Assembly (NCBI GenBank): GCA_905209455.1
Contig: CAJLTA010000008.1
Span: 7,209 to 71,208, forward strand
Source of the DNA: an uncultured Collinsella sp.
GTDB lineage: Bacteria > Actinomycetota > Coriobacteriia > Coriobacteriales > Coriobacteriaceae
Length of the DNA stretch: 64,000 bases
Reading direction: 5' to 3'
In this document: piece by piece, positions 33,476 to 41,495 of the stretch
How positions within the stretch are numbered: position 1 is the stretch's first letter
Layout of the letters: every line of letters begins with the position of its first letter
Made by a program: the position numbers and the translations under genes
The notes under the pieces: model-generated
Seen by the model: the letters and a program-made list of their open reading frames with translations, nothing else
Database searches by the model: none
What the model was told of the DNA's origin: nothing

Positions 33476-34528
33476 TTACGCGACGGTGTAAACCCAGTTG
33501 TGCTTGTCCTCGACAGCACCAGACTGGATACCAGTCAGGGTCTCGCGGAGCTTCTTCATCACAGGACCGATCTCGGTGTAGCCAGCCGGGAAGGTCACGG
33601 TCTCGTCAGCACCATAGACCTTGTTGTCGATCTCGCCAACCGGGGAGATGACGGCAGCGGTGCCGCACAGGCCGCACTCAACAAAGGTGCCGGCCTTGAC
33701 CTCGGCCCACTCGACGGGACGCTGGTCAACGGTCATGCCCAGGTCCTGAGCGACCTGAACGAGCGAGCGACGGGTGATAGAGGGCAGGATGGAGTCGGTG
33801 TGCGACTGCGGAACGACGAGGGTGCCGTCCTCCTTCACGAACAGCACGTTGGCGCCACCGGTCTCTTCGACATAGGTGCGGGACTCGGAGTCGAGATACA
33901 GGTTCTCGGCATAGCCCTCGCGATGAGCCTCCATCGTGGGCTTGAGGGACATGGCGTAGTTCAGGCCGGCCTTGATGTTGCCGGTGCCGTGAGGTGCCGC
34001 ACGGTCATACTCGGAAACGCGCAGCTTGACGGGCTTGAGGCCACCCTTAAAGTACGGACCGACCGGGGTCACGAGAATGCGGAACGTGTACTCAGGAGCG
34101 GGAGCCACGCCGATCACGTCACCGGAGCCGATCATAAACGGACGCACGTACAGGGTCGCGCCGGAACCGAAGGGCGGAACCCAGGCGGCGTTGGCAGAAA
34201 CGACCTGCTTGACGGCCTCAACGAACTTGTCCTTGGGGAACGGGGGCATCTCGAGGCGCTGGGCAGAGTTATACATACGCTCAGCGTTCATGTCGGGACG
34301 GAAGCAGACGATGCTGCCGTCCTCGGCGGTGTAGGCCTTCAGGCCCTCAAAGACCTCCTGGCAGTAATGGAAGATACCGCCGCACTCGGAGACATGCAGG
34401 GTGTGGTCGGTGGTCAGGCCGCCCTCGTCCCACTCGCCATCCTTCCAATGAGCCTCGTAGCTGCAATCGGTCTTCATGTAGCCAAAGCCGAGGCTACCCC
34501 AATCGATATCCTTCTTCTCGACAGTCAT
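33476..34528 (-). CDS. ilvE: Branched-chain amino-acid aminotransferase
   Basis: This 350-residue fold-type IV PLP enzyme has the active-site lysine in GTGNIKAGLNYA and the family features CQEVFEGLKAY, RPDMNAERM, ETGGANVLFV and LCGTAAVISPVG. It interconverts Leu, Ile and Val with their 2-oxo acids using glutamate/2-oxoglutarate. The length matches type II BCAT enzymes. The ATG at 34528 follows AAGGAG. The frame is open up to 34678, but that extension has no ribosome site and is unlike the family. A short ORF in another frame overlaps the ATG (see 34525-34674). The gene is probably monocistronic. Confidence 0.93.
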   Translation of the reverse strand: MTVEKKDIDWGSLGFGYMKTDCSYEAHWKDGEWDEGGLTTDHTLHVSECGGIFHYCQEVFEGLKAYTAEDGSIVCFRPDMNAERMYNSAQRLEMPPFPKDKFVEAVKQVVSANAAWVPPFGSGATLYVRPFMIGSGDVIGVAPAPEYTFRILVTPVGPYFKGGLKPVKLRVSEYDRAAPHGTGNIKAGLNYAMSLKPTMEAHREGYAENLYLDSESRTYVEETGGANVLFVKEDGTLVVPQSHTDSILPSITRRSLVQVAQDLGMTVDQRPVEWAEVKAGTFVECGLCGTAAVISPVGEIDNKVYGADETVTFPAGYTEIGPVMKKLRETLTGIQSGAVEDKHNWVYTVA

Positions 34529-34674
34529 ATGTCGCTCCTTACATACACAGTTGCATACTCGCGAACCCGCACGCAAGGACCGAGGCCGACCGCGTCGCAA
34601 CGTCGCACGCCCGGAGCGTAGAGCCGGACGGGACACGCGAGCAGCATCAAAGCCGATGGCACGTCGATTCGCAT
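34525..34674 (-). CDS. Possible leaderless upstream ORF (49 codons) overlapping ilvE
   Basis: A frame of 49 codons begins at an ATG 7 nt after a TACAAT box and ends in a TGA that overlaps the ilvE ATG (ATGA, 34528-34525). It reads MRIDVPSALMLLACP at its start. Fifteen of 49 residues are Val, Leu or Ile. If the -10 box is used, transcription starts at or next to this ATG, i.e. a leaderless message. It could couple translation to ilvE or act as a leader peptide. There is no homology evidence, and the Val content partly reflects GTG-rich local DNA. Confidence 0.35.
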   Translation of the reverse strand: MRIDVPSALMLLACPVRLYAPGVRRCDAVGLGPCVRVREYATVYVRSDI

Positions 34675-34681
34675 GCACGAG

Positions 34682-34687
34682 ATTGTA
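34682..34687 (-). promoter_or_regulatory. -10 box of ilvE
   Basis: TACAAT on the minus strand, with a poor TTTTAT at 17 bp upstream. It lies 7 nt before the upstream-ORF ATG and about 150 nt before ilvE. Confidence 0.5.
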
Positions 34688-34751
34688 CTCCCCGCACGCG
34701 TCTGATAAAACGCTTTTCTTTAACTAAGTAAGGTATTTTCATTTGACCGAA

Positions 34752-34786
34752 GCAAACAGGCCCGCCACCGTAAGCGGTGACGGGCC
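34752..34786 (-). terminator. Terminator of the DedA gene
   Basis: GGCCCGTCACCG, CTTA loop, CGGTGGCGGGCC, then TGTTTG on the minus strand. Confidence 0.75.
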
Positions 34787-34825
34787 TCAACTGTACGGTC
34801 TGCGCGCTGGCTCGAGCTAGGCGTT

Positions 34826-35464
34826 CTATTTACCCAGCTTGGCCTTAACCAGACCGACCACGGTCGGGATGATCGACACGGCAACGATGCCGATAATCAG
34901 CAGCTCAAAGTGCTCCTGCACAAAGGGAATGCCGCCAAAGAAGTAGCCCAGCAGCGTAAAGACCGTCGACCAGGTAATGCCGCCCAGCACGTTAAAGACG
35001 ACAAAGTTGCGCCAGTGCATGCCGCCCATGCCAGCGATAAAGGGCACAAAGGTGCGGATAAACGGGAAGAAGCGACCCAGGAAGATGGCCAGGTGACCCC
35101 ACTTGTCCAAGAAGTCCTCGGACTTTTTGATGCGCTCGGGCGTCATGGCCTTGACCTTGCCCGAAGCGATGATCTTGCGGCCAAAGAAGTGACCGATCAT
35201 AAAGTTGCACTGATCGCCCAAAATGGCAGCGGCCCATGCGGTGGCCAGAAGCGCCACGATGTTAAAGCCGCCGTTGTGGGCAAAGAAACCCGAGGCGAAC
35301 AGCAGCGAATCACCGGGAAGGAACGGGAAGAACACCACGCCCGTCTCGATAAAGATGATCAGGAATACGCAGCCGTAGGCCATAAGCGGGCCGGCGGCGA
35401 TCCAGCTGGCAATCGCGGTGCGCGGGTCTTTGAGCAGCTCGGCAATAAAATTGATGAAACCCAT
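34826..35464 (-). CDS. DedA family membrane protein (SNARE-associated/VTT domain)
   Basis: This 212-residue polytopic protein has the DedA signatures FIETGVVFFPFLPGDSLLF, the glycine-rich segment with LGDQCNFMIGHFFGR, and FLGRFFPFIRTFVPFIAGM. DedA proteins act in lipid flipping and membrane homeostasis. The ATG at 35464 follows GAGAGG at 9 nt. The gene is divergent from cysE with about 220 bp between them. Confidence 0.92.
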   Translation of the reverse strand: MGFINFIAELLKDPRTAIASWIAAGPLMAYGCVFLIIFIETGVVFFPFLPGDSLLFASGFFAHNGGFNIVALLATAWAAAILGDQCNFMIGHFFGRKIIASGKVKAMTPERIKKSEDFLDKWGHLAIFLGRFFPFIRTFVPFIAGMGGMHWRNFVVFNVLGGITWSTVFTLLGYFFGGIPFVQEHFELLIIGIVAVSIIPTVVGLVKAKLGK

Positions 35465-35629
35465 GAAGTAAAACCTCTCAGTTGTGGGCGCGGATACGTC
35501 CAAGTTGACCAGTATACGGTTGCGGTGCCCCCTCGTGCGCAACCCCACAAAAGCATGACTCCATTACCAGCAAGTTTGCATAACTGACACTTGTAGCGCA
35601 AAGCCGCCAAGATTGTCCTTTTTAATCCC

Positions 35630-35646
35630 TAGCGAATCGCTATACT
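35630..35646 (+). promoter_or_regulatory. cysE promoter with overlapping palindromic operator
   Basis: TATACT (35641-35646) is a good -10 box. The 13 bp palindrome TAGCGAATCGCTA (35630-35642) overlaps it, a position suited to a repressor. No strong -35 box is seen. The regulator is unknown; a cysteine-responsive one is plausible. Confidence 0.45.
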
Positions 35647-35687
35647 TTATTGAATCGCATTGCCATGGCGCTAAGGGAGGGCGGCCG

Positions 35688-36392
35688 GTGAGCTTTATCA
35701 ATACCATTCGCGAGGACATCAAGACCGTCCAGGCGCAGGACCCCGCCGCGCAAAACGGTCTGGTCATCTTTCTTTCCTATCCTGGCCTGCACGCCAAGTG
35801 GAACCACGTGCCCGAGCACTGGCTGTGGGAGCACGGTCATCGCTCGCTCGCCCGCGTGCTCTCGCAAATCACCCGCCACATCACCGGCGTCGAGATTCAC
35901 CCTGCCGCGCAGATTGGCAAGCACTTCTTTATCGACCACGCCATGGGCGTCGTCATCGGCGAGACCACCATTGTGGGCGACAACTGTGTGCTCTACCAGG
36001 GCGTCACGCTCGGCGGCACCGGCAACGAGACCGGCAAGCGTCACCCCACCCTGGGCAACAATGTCACGGTGGGCACGGGCGCCAAGGTGCTCGGCAACAT
36101 CCGCATCGGCAACAACGTCAAGATCGGCGGCAACTCGGTCGTCGTTAAGGACGTCCCCGACAACTGCACCGTCGTGGGCGTGCCGGGACGCATCATCAAG
36201 CGCAACGGCTGCCGTGTGTTCGAGGAGAGTTTCGACGCCAAGCAGCATCGCGAGTACATGCCCGATGACGCCGCCGAGCAGTCCGCCCTCAACCGCCAGG
36301 GCATCACCGAGAATGCCCGCCGCGTCAAGGAACTCGAGCGAGAGGTGGCCGAGCTCAAGGCCCTCGTCGCCAAGCTCGTGGACGAACGCTAG
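35688..36392 (+). CDS. cysE: Serine O-acetyltransferase
   Basis: This 234-residue protein has the short SAT N-terminal helix region and a left-handed beta-helix of hexapeptide repeats (GVEIHPAAQIGKHFFIDHAM, GVVIGETTIVGDNCVLYQGV, VTVGTGAKVLGNIRIGNNV). The catalytic His/Asp lie in FIDHAMG. It makes O-acetylserine from serine and acetyl-CoA for cysteine synthesis. I start it at GTG 35688 because GGGAGG precedes it by 7 nt. A C-terminal coiled-coil-like tail of about 50 residues (KELEREVAELKALVAKL) follows the usual inhibitory end. No cysK lies nearby. Confidence 0.93.
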   Translation: MSFINTIREDIKTVQAQDPAAQNGLVIFLSYPGLHAKWNHVPEHWLWEHGHRSLARVLSQITRHITGVEIHPAAQIGKHFFIDHAMGVVIGETTIVGDNCVLYQGVTLGGTGNETGKRHPTLGNNVTVGTGAKVLGNIRIGNNVKIGGNSVVVKDVPDNCTVVGVPGRIIKRNGCRVFEESFDAKQHREYMPDDAAEQSALNRQGITENARRVKELEREVAELKALVAKLVDER

Positions 36393-36430
36393 GAACGCAA
36401 GCGGCACAAAACGACATCGGCATCAACGCA

Positions 36431-36470
36431 AAGGCGCGCCAGGGAATTCATCCCCGGCGCGCCTTATTTG
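36431..36470 (+). terminator. Terminator of cysE
   Basis: AAGGCGCGCC pairs with GGCGCGCCTT across a 15 nt spacer, followed by ATTTG. Confidence 0.75.
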
Positions 36471-36472
36471 TG

Positions 36473-36504
36473 ATGTGGCAAAGAGACTGTCCCTTTGTCA
36501 CATT
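36473..36504. repeat. Palindromic repeat with GGGAC core
   Basis: ATGTGGCAAAGAGAC is mirrored by GTCCCTTTGTCACAT. It abuts the stop codon of the minus-strand ABC gene and follows the cysE terminator. Confidence 0.7.
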
Positions 36505-38503
36505 ATGCGAACTGGCTCAGATAGAGGTCGGCGTAGGCACCCTCGGCAGCCAGCAGCTCCTTATGCGTGCCCTGCTCGATAATGTTGCCGTGATCCATGA
36601 CCAAGATCAGGTCGGCGTCCACGATCGTCGACAGGCGGTGCGCGATCACAAAGCTCGTGCGCCCGCGCATGAGCGCGTCCATGGCACGACCGATGGCAAG
36701 CTCGGTACGCGTATCCACGCTTGAGGTCGCCTCGTCCAGGATGAGAATCGCCGGGTTATTGAGCAGCACGCGTGCGATGGTCAGCAGCTGACGCTGGCCC
36801 TGGCTGATGCTTTCGGCATCGTTGGCCACGCGCGTGTCATAGCCCTGCGGCATGGTGCGCACAAAGAAGTCGACCTGCGCGGCGCGCGCAGCCGCCACGA
36901 TCTCCTCACGCGTCGCCTCGGGACAGCCGTAGGCGATGTTTTCGGCAATCGTGCCATCGAACAGCCAGGCGTCCTGCAGCACCATGCCAAACTGCTGCCG
37001 TAGCTCGCCGCGGTCCATGCGGCTCGTATCCACGCCGTCCAGCGTAATACGCCCGCCGTCAATCTCGTAGAAGCGCATGAGCAGGTTGATGAGCGTCGTC
37101 TTGCCCGCGCCCGTGGTTCCCACCACGGCAATCTTCTGGCCCGGCTCGGCGGTAAACGACACGTCGTGCATAAGCGGCTTGTCGGGCGAATAACCAAAGC
37201 GCACGTGCTCAAAGGAGACGCGACCCTCAACGCGACCCGGCAGCTTGGCGGCCTCGTCCGGCAGCGGATCGGCCTCCATCTCGGGCTCATCGAGCAGGTC
37301 GAACACGCGCTCCGCACTCGCCAACGCGCTCTGCAGCGAGTTGAAGGTAAACGACAGCTGCGTCATGGGTTCGGACGCCTCGTAGATAAACTGGAAGAAC
37401 GCCTGGAACACGCCGACGGTCATGTGACCGGCAACCAGCATGCTGCAGCCCACCAGCGCGATCACGATCTGCGCCAAACGGCCGATAAAGCGCACCGCAG
37501 GGCCGACGGCATTGATCATAAAGTCGGCCTTGGCACTCACGCGTGCCAGCTCGCCCGAGGCCTGGTGCACCTCGGCAGAACTTTGGCGTTCGCGGTTAAA
37601 CGCGCGGATCACCAGACGGCCCGAATAGCCTTCCTCGACCGCACTCGTAATCTTGGACACCCACTCCTGGCGCTCGCCCGTCACATCGTGTGTGCGGCGC
37701 GAGACGACCTTCGTCACCAGCAGCGACAGTGCCGTAAAGAACAGAAAGACGAGCGTAAGCTGCACGCTGAACACGAACATCACGCTCACAGCACCAACAA
37801 CCGTGCCGATCGACACGAGCAGCTGCAGCAATCCGCGCTGCATGCTCTCGGACATCTTGTCCAGGTCGTTGGTCGCGCGGCTGACGACCTCGCCGGGACG
37901 ATGCGCGTCAAAATAGGCGAGCGGCAGACGGTTGAGCTTTTGCGCGATGCGGTTGCGCAGGCGCAGATTGAGACGCTCAGCGACGCTCGACATCAAAAAG
38001 CTCTGGAGCGCATAGAACGAGGCAGCGGCAGTCCAGATCATAAAGTAGACGAAAATGGTCTTGCCGCAGTTCTCCCAGGTGATGCTGAAAGTGGTGTCGT
38101 TGGCAAACGCCACCTGAATGTGGCCCCACAGCTCATCGATCACGCGGGCGCTATATGCCGGCGCGGCGGTGTTAAAGATGACATAGAACACAATGCTCGC
38201 GAACACGATATAGAAGCGCCAATGGTCGCCGGCAGCCTCACTCCACAGGCGGCGCACCGTCGCCCAGGTATCCCGAGGCGTCTCGTCCTCGTCTTCGTCG
38301 TCCACGTCGCGCATACGCTCTGCCTCGGCGCGGGCGCGCTCGTCCTCGGCACGTTCGTTTTCCTCGTAGAGCGCTTGGCGGCGAGCCTCGCGCTCCGCCG
38401 CCTTGGCGGCTTCGTCCAGGTCGGGCGCGACGCCCGTCTCCTCGACTGTCTCTACAACCGCAGCGCCATCGACGATGCCCTGCTTCTTGAGCTCCTCGGT
38501 CAT
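36503..38503 (-). CDS. ABC exporter, permease-ATPase half with complete Walker B (MarR-linked operon)
   Basis: This 666-residue half-transporter begins with about 90 residues of charged, Glu/Arg-rich sequence. The six-helix membrane domain follows, then the ATPase: Walker A GTTGAGKTT, signature ISQGQ, Walker B ILILDEATSS with catalytic Glu. The start ATG 38503 follows GGGAGG, and the previous gene's TAG ends 2 bp upstream. It pairs with the degenerate half encoded before it. The acidic N-terminal extension is not present in the similar protein at 25.1-27.0 kb. Likely role: export of drugs or antimicrobial compounds under MarR control. Confidence 0.9.
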   Translation of the reverse strand: MTEELKKQGIVDGAAVVETVEETGVAPDLDEAAKAAEREARRQALYEENERAEDERARAEAERMRDVDDEDEDETPRDTWATVRRLWSEAAGDHWRFYIVFASIVFYVIFNTAAPAYSARVIDELWGHIQVAFANDTTFSITWENCGKTIFVYFMIWTAAASFYALQSFLMSSVAERLNLRLRNRIAQKLNRLPLAYFDAHRPGEVVSRATNDLDKMSESMQRGLLQLLVSIGTVVGAVSVMFVFSVQLTLVFLFFTALSLLVTKVVSRRTHDVTGERQEWVSKITSAVEEGYSGRLVIRAFNRERQSSAEVHQASGELARVSAKADFMINAVGPAVRFIGRLAQIVIALVGCSMLVAGHMTVGVFQAFFQFIYEASEPMTQLSFTFNSLQSALASAERVFDLLDEPEMEADPLPDEAAKLPGRVEGRVSFEHVRFGYSPDKPLMHDVSFTAEPGQKIAVVGTTGAGKTTLINLLMRFYEIDGGRITLDGVDTSRMDRGELRQQFGMVLQDAWLFDGTIAENIAYGCPEATREEIVAAARAAQVDFFVRTMPQGYDTRVANDAESISQGQRQLLTIARVLLNNPAILILDEATSSVDTRTELAIGRAMDALMRGRTSFVIAHRLSTIVDADLILVMDHGNIIEQGTHKELLAAEGAYADLYLSQFA

Positions 38504-38504
38504 G

Positions 38505-40241
38505 CTACTCACCTCCCTTCATCTGCGATTCCGCGATTGCGCGGTACACCTCGCAGGTTTCCATGAGCTCGTCGTGCGTGCCTAGGCCCACGATCTCGCC
38601 GTCTTTGAGCACCACGATCTGATCGGCATGCAAAATAGTCGAGATGCGCTGGGCGATGATGAGCACCGCGACATCGCACGTCTCGTCCTGCAGCGCATGG
38701 CGCAGTGCCGCATCGGTCTTAAAGTCCAGGGCCGAAAAACTGTCGTCGAAGATATATAGATCGGCATGCTTCATGAGTGCGCGGGCAATCGCCAGGCGCT
38801 GGCGCTGACCACCCGAGAAGTTCGTGCCGCCCTGGGCCACCGGCGTATCGAGCCCCTGGGGCTGGTCGAGCACAAAGGTGCTCTGGGCAACCTCCAGCGC
38901 ATGGAGCATGTCAGCCTCAGTCGCGTCTTCGTTGCCAAAGCGCAGGTTGCTCGCCACCGTACCCGAGAACAGCCATGCCTTCTGCGGCACATAGGCGATA
39001 CGCCCGCGGATGTCGTCTTGCGAAAGGTCGCGCAGATCGATGCCATTCAGGCGAATGGCGCCCTTCGTGGCATCGTGGAAGCGAAGCAAGAGCTTGGCCA
39101 CCGTCGACTTGCCCGAACCCGTCGAGCCTACAATCGCCGTGGTCTGGCTACGGCGACAGGCAAAGCTCAGGTCGCACAGGGTATCCTCGTCGGCATCGTC
39201 AAAACGGAACGACATGTGGTCGAACACGGCCACCGCGTCGGCACCGTCAACAGACTCCGCCGCGCACGTGTCCAGCGTGCGCTTGCCGTCCACGATGCTC
39301 GGCTCAATCTCCAACACCTGCTGCGCACGGTTCAGGCATGCGGCGGCGCGTGGGAGCGTCAGAATCACCATCTGCGCCGTCATCACAAAGAACAGGATCA
39401 GGATCGCGTACTCCAGCACGGCCGAGATGCTACCGATTTGCATGGCGTGGACGCCCACGCGGTTGCCGCCCACCCACAGCACCGCCACCTCGGCGATATT
39501 CATCAAAAAGAAGCTGGAGCTGTCGAGACCCACAAACAGGTGGTTGACCTTGATGGCATTGGCCGCGTAATCGCTAAACACCTCGTCCAGGCGCTGCTCC
39601 TCGTGGCGCTCCTTGTTAAATGCGCGGATGACGCGCACGCCCACGATGTTCTCGCGCAGCACCACGTTCATGCGGTCGATAAAGCTCTGCAGGCGCATAA
39701 AGATCGGCGCGGCGTTGGCAACGGTAAAGACCGCCGCCACCAGCACGATCGCAACCACCACGCCCAGCAGCGTACCCATGGCGGGATCGATGAACCAAGC
39801 AAAAATGATGCCTGCCACGGCCAAGAACGGCACCGGCAGCACCAGCTGAATCGTCTGAAGGACAGCTTGCTGAATCACGTTGATGTCGTTGAGCGAGCGC
39901 GTGATCATCGAACCCGTGCCAAAGCGCTCAAAGTCGCTGGCGGACAGCTCGAGCGACTTGTCGTACACGGCATTGCGGATATCGCAGGCCACGTTGGCGG
40001 CCAGGCGCGCCGAAAGATAGCAGCCCAGCACCGTGCCGCCGCTGGCCATGCCGGTCGCGATAAGCATGTACAGGCCGTTGCGTAATATATAGTCGACATC
40101 ACCCGTGGTAATACCGGTGTTGACCATGTTCGCCAGCATCGTGGGAACCAACAGCGTACCGACGTTATCTATCAGCACCGCAAACAGCGTCACCGCAATC
40201 AGACCGCGGTACGGCCTCATAAACCTCATTAAGAGTCGCAT
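38505..40241 (-). CDS. ABC exporter, permease-ATPase half with degenerate Walker B (MarR-linked operon)
   Basis: This 578-residue half-transporter has six membrane helices, Walker A GSTGSGKST, signature FSGGQRQR and Walker B LYIFDDSFSALD, where Asp replaces the catalytic Glu. This marks the silent ATP site of an asymmetric exporter; the following gene supplies the active one. The ATG at 40241 lies 13 nt inside the end of the MarR gene, with GAGGGGG as ribosome site, so the three genes form one transcript controlled by the MarR promoter. Confidence 0.9.
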   Translation of the reverse strand: MRLLMRFMRPYRGLIAVTLFAVLIDNVGTLLVPTMLANMVNTGITTGDVDYILRNGLYMLIATGMASGGTVLGCYLSARLAANVACDIRNAVYDKSLELSASDFERFGTGSMITRSLNDINVIQQAVLQTIQLVLPVPFLAVAGIIFAWFIDPAMGTLLGVVVAIVLVAAVFTVANAAPIFMRLQSFIDRMNVVLRENIVGVRVIRAFNKERHEEQRLDEVFSDYAANAIKVNHLFVGLDSSSFFLMNIAEVAVLWVGGNRVGVHAMQIGSISAVLEYAILILFFVMTAQMVILTLPRAAACLNRAQQVLEIEPSIVDGKRTLDTCAAESVDGADAVAVFDHMSFRFDDADEDTLCDLSFACRRSQTTAIVGSTGSGKSTVAKLLLRFHDATKGAIRLNGIDLRDLSQDDIRGRIAYVPQKAWLFSGTVASNLRFGNEDATEADMLHALEVAQSTFVLDQPQGLDTPVAQGGTNFSGGQRQRLAIARALMKHADLYIFDDSFSALDFKTDAALRHALQDETCDVAVLIIAQRISTILHADQIVVLKDGEIVGLGTHDELMETCEVYRAIAESQMKGGE

Positions 40242-40729
40242 GCGTCCCCCTCGCCCTTATCGTCAGTCTCGTTCTCGGCGGCCACTTGCCGTTTAAATGC
40301 CTCGCACTCTTCGTTAAGAACATGGGAGAACTTACCGACCAAGCGCATGATCTCGCACTGTTCCCACGGCTCGAGCGCCTCGAATGCCTGTTGCTCGGCT
40401 TTTTGCGCCGGCAACGCGTAGCGCTTGGCAAACCGCACGCCTTCTTCGGTCAGTCGTACAACCTTGTTTTTACGACTGCCCTCGGCAAACTCCAACGTCG
40501 CAAGCCCTCGCGCCCTAAGCGTTTTAATCGCCGAATTGATGGTCTGTTTGCTGTAGAACCATTCACTCGTCAGCCGACTCACGGCAACGCTTCCGCCCGC
40601 TGCACTCGTGTCGACGAGCATCCAGTAGGCGCAGTCCGAAAGGCCGCAGGCGCGCGAGAACTCCGAATAGATATGGTCGAGTCCATTGAGCAACCGATCG
40701 AAGTCGACCAGCGTAACCGCACTATTCAT
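40229..40729 (-). CDS. MarR-family regulator of the ABC exporter operon
   Basis: This 166-residue winged-helix protein has the MarR pattern VAVSRLTSEWFYSKQTINSA, IKTLRARGLA and a wing with KNKVVRLTEEG. It is the first gene of a three-gene operon with both ABC halves and overlaps the first by 13 nt. Two copies of GTCAAAAnTCGGAC lie in its promoter (40744-40761 and 40779-40796), so it very probably represses its own operon until a toxic ligand binds. The ATG at 40729 follows GGTGGGA. Confidence 0.88.
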   Translation of the reverse strand: MNSAVTLVDFDRLLNGLDHIYSEFSRACGLSDCAYWMLVDTSAAGGSVAVSRLTSEWFYSKQTINSAIKTLRARGLATLEFAEGSRKNKVVRLTEEGVRFAKRYALPAQKAEQQAFEALEPWEQCEIMRLVGKFSHVLNEECEAFKRQVAAENETDDKGEGDACDS

Positions 40730-40743
40730 CTATCCCACCATTC

Positions 40744-40805
40744 AATTGTCCGATTTTTGACCAATTATGTGTCTCTAGATTAGTCCGAGTTTTGACTATC
40801 GTCAA
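40744..40805 (-). promoter_or_regulatory. MarR operon promoter with two operator copies
   Basis: TTGACG (40805-40800), 17 bp, TAATCT (40782-40777) is a near-consensus promoter. GTCAAAACTCGGACTAAT (40796-40779) lies between the boxes and overlaps the -10. GTCAAAAATCGGACAATT (40761-40744) lies just downstream of the start. The copies are 35 bp apart and in the same orientation. Confidence 0.7.
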
Positions 40806-40848
40806 CAGGCTCTCCGCAAATGCGTGCATTTTTATGGCCTATCGGCAG

Positions 40849-40883
40849 AAAAAGACCGCCGGCGCGGGGGCGGCGCCAGCGGT
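40849..40883 (-). terminator. Terminator of the unknown gene 40911-41201
   Basis: ACCGCTGGCGC pairs with GCGCCGGCGGT, followed by CTTTTTC on the minus strand. Confidence 0.8.
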
Positions 40884-40910
40884 CACGTGAAAATCGGGTT
40901 TTATTGCCTG

Positions 40911-41201
40911 TTAAGCGGCGACGGCCTCATAGACCGTAGCGCCCGAGAAGCTGTCATGCAGGCTCTTGCCGGCAATCCACGGCAGCTCGACGACCTCGCA
41001 GACCGTGTTGACCAACTCAGAACAGTCAGTAAAGTGGCCCTTGTCGTTGAGGGCCTCGCAATCCTGAACACGCCAATAGCCATCGGTGTGCGTGATGTAG
41101 TACTCGTGATCGTTGATCGACACGAAAGCGCGCGTCTTGGAACGCAGCAGCTTCAGAAATCCTTCGAAATCGGTCTCGACGACATCTCCAGCCTGGAACA
41201 T
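40911..41201 (-). CDS. Protein of unknown function, 96 residues
   Basis: A small soluble, acidic protein beginning MFQAGDVVETDFEGFLKLL and containing FVSINDHEYYITHTDGYWRV. There is no membrane segment, signal peptide or motif that I recognise. It is real by its signals: AGGAGG 6 nt before the ATG at 41201, a strong terminator and no competing frame. It is divergent from a nitroreductase and separated from the MarR operon by the terminator, so its neighbours say little about its role. Confidence 0.65.
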   Translation of the reverse strand: MFQAGDVVETDFEGFLKLLRSKTRAFVSINDHEYYITHTDGYWRVQDCEALNDKGHFTDCSELVNTVCEVVELPWIAGKSLHDSFSGATVYEAVAA

Positions 41202-41305
41202 GATGTTACCTCCTGGCCCGGCGCCACCACGGCGCATTGATAAACGTTGGTACTCCTTTAGTAAAACCTTTATCAGAGGTTATGCGTTCGTCATTTAGGC
41301 AAGTG

Positions 41306-41340
41306 GTAAAAAACCGCAGGGTAGACGGGATAAAACGTTT
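41306..41340. other. Degenerate fragment resembling the 160 bp element interior
   Basis: GGTAAAAAACCGCAGG then GTAGACGG and AAAACGTTTAACC resemble the interior and end of the 8319-8478 element (AAAACCGCAGGTAGACGG, ACGTTTAACC). It lies in the 294 bp gap between the unknown gene and the nitroreductase; the rest of that gap shows only weak promoter-like sequence. Confidence 0.35.
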
Positions 41341-41495
41341 AACCATCCCATTTGTTTGTCACATTCTGAAGGTACTTTTATGCAAACCTACTTTCCCAAT
41401 TGGAATCTATCCTTTTGGCCGGGCAATTGACCGTCTATCGTTTGAGCCCGACGGGTATGAACGGGGCATCTGCAACGCCACCGCAAGGAGACACC

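Noticed and set aside
34529..34678. N-terminal extension of IlvE from a GTG at 34678
   Set aside because: The extension is Arg/Ala-rich, unlike BCAT enzymes, and the ATG at 34528 has a clear AAGGAG site.
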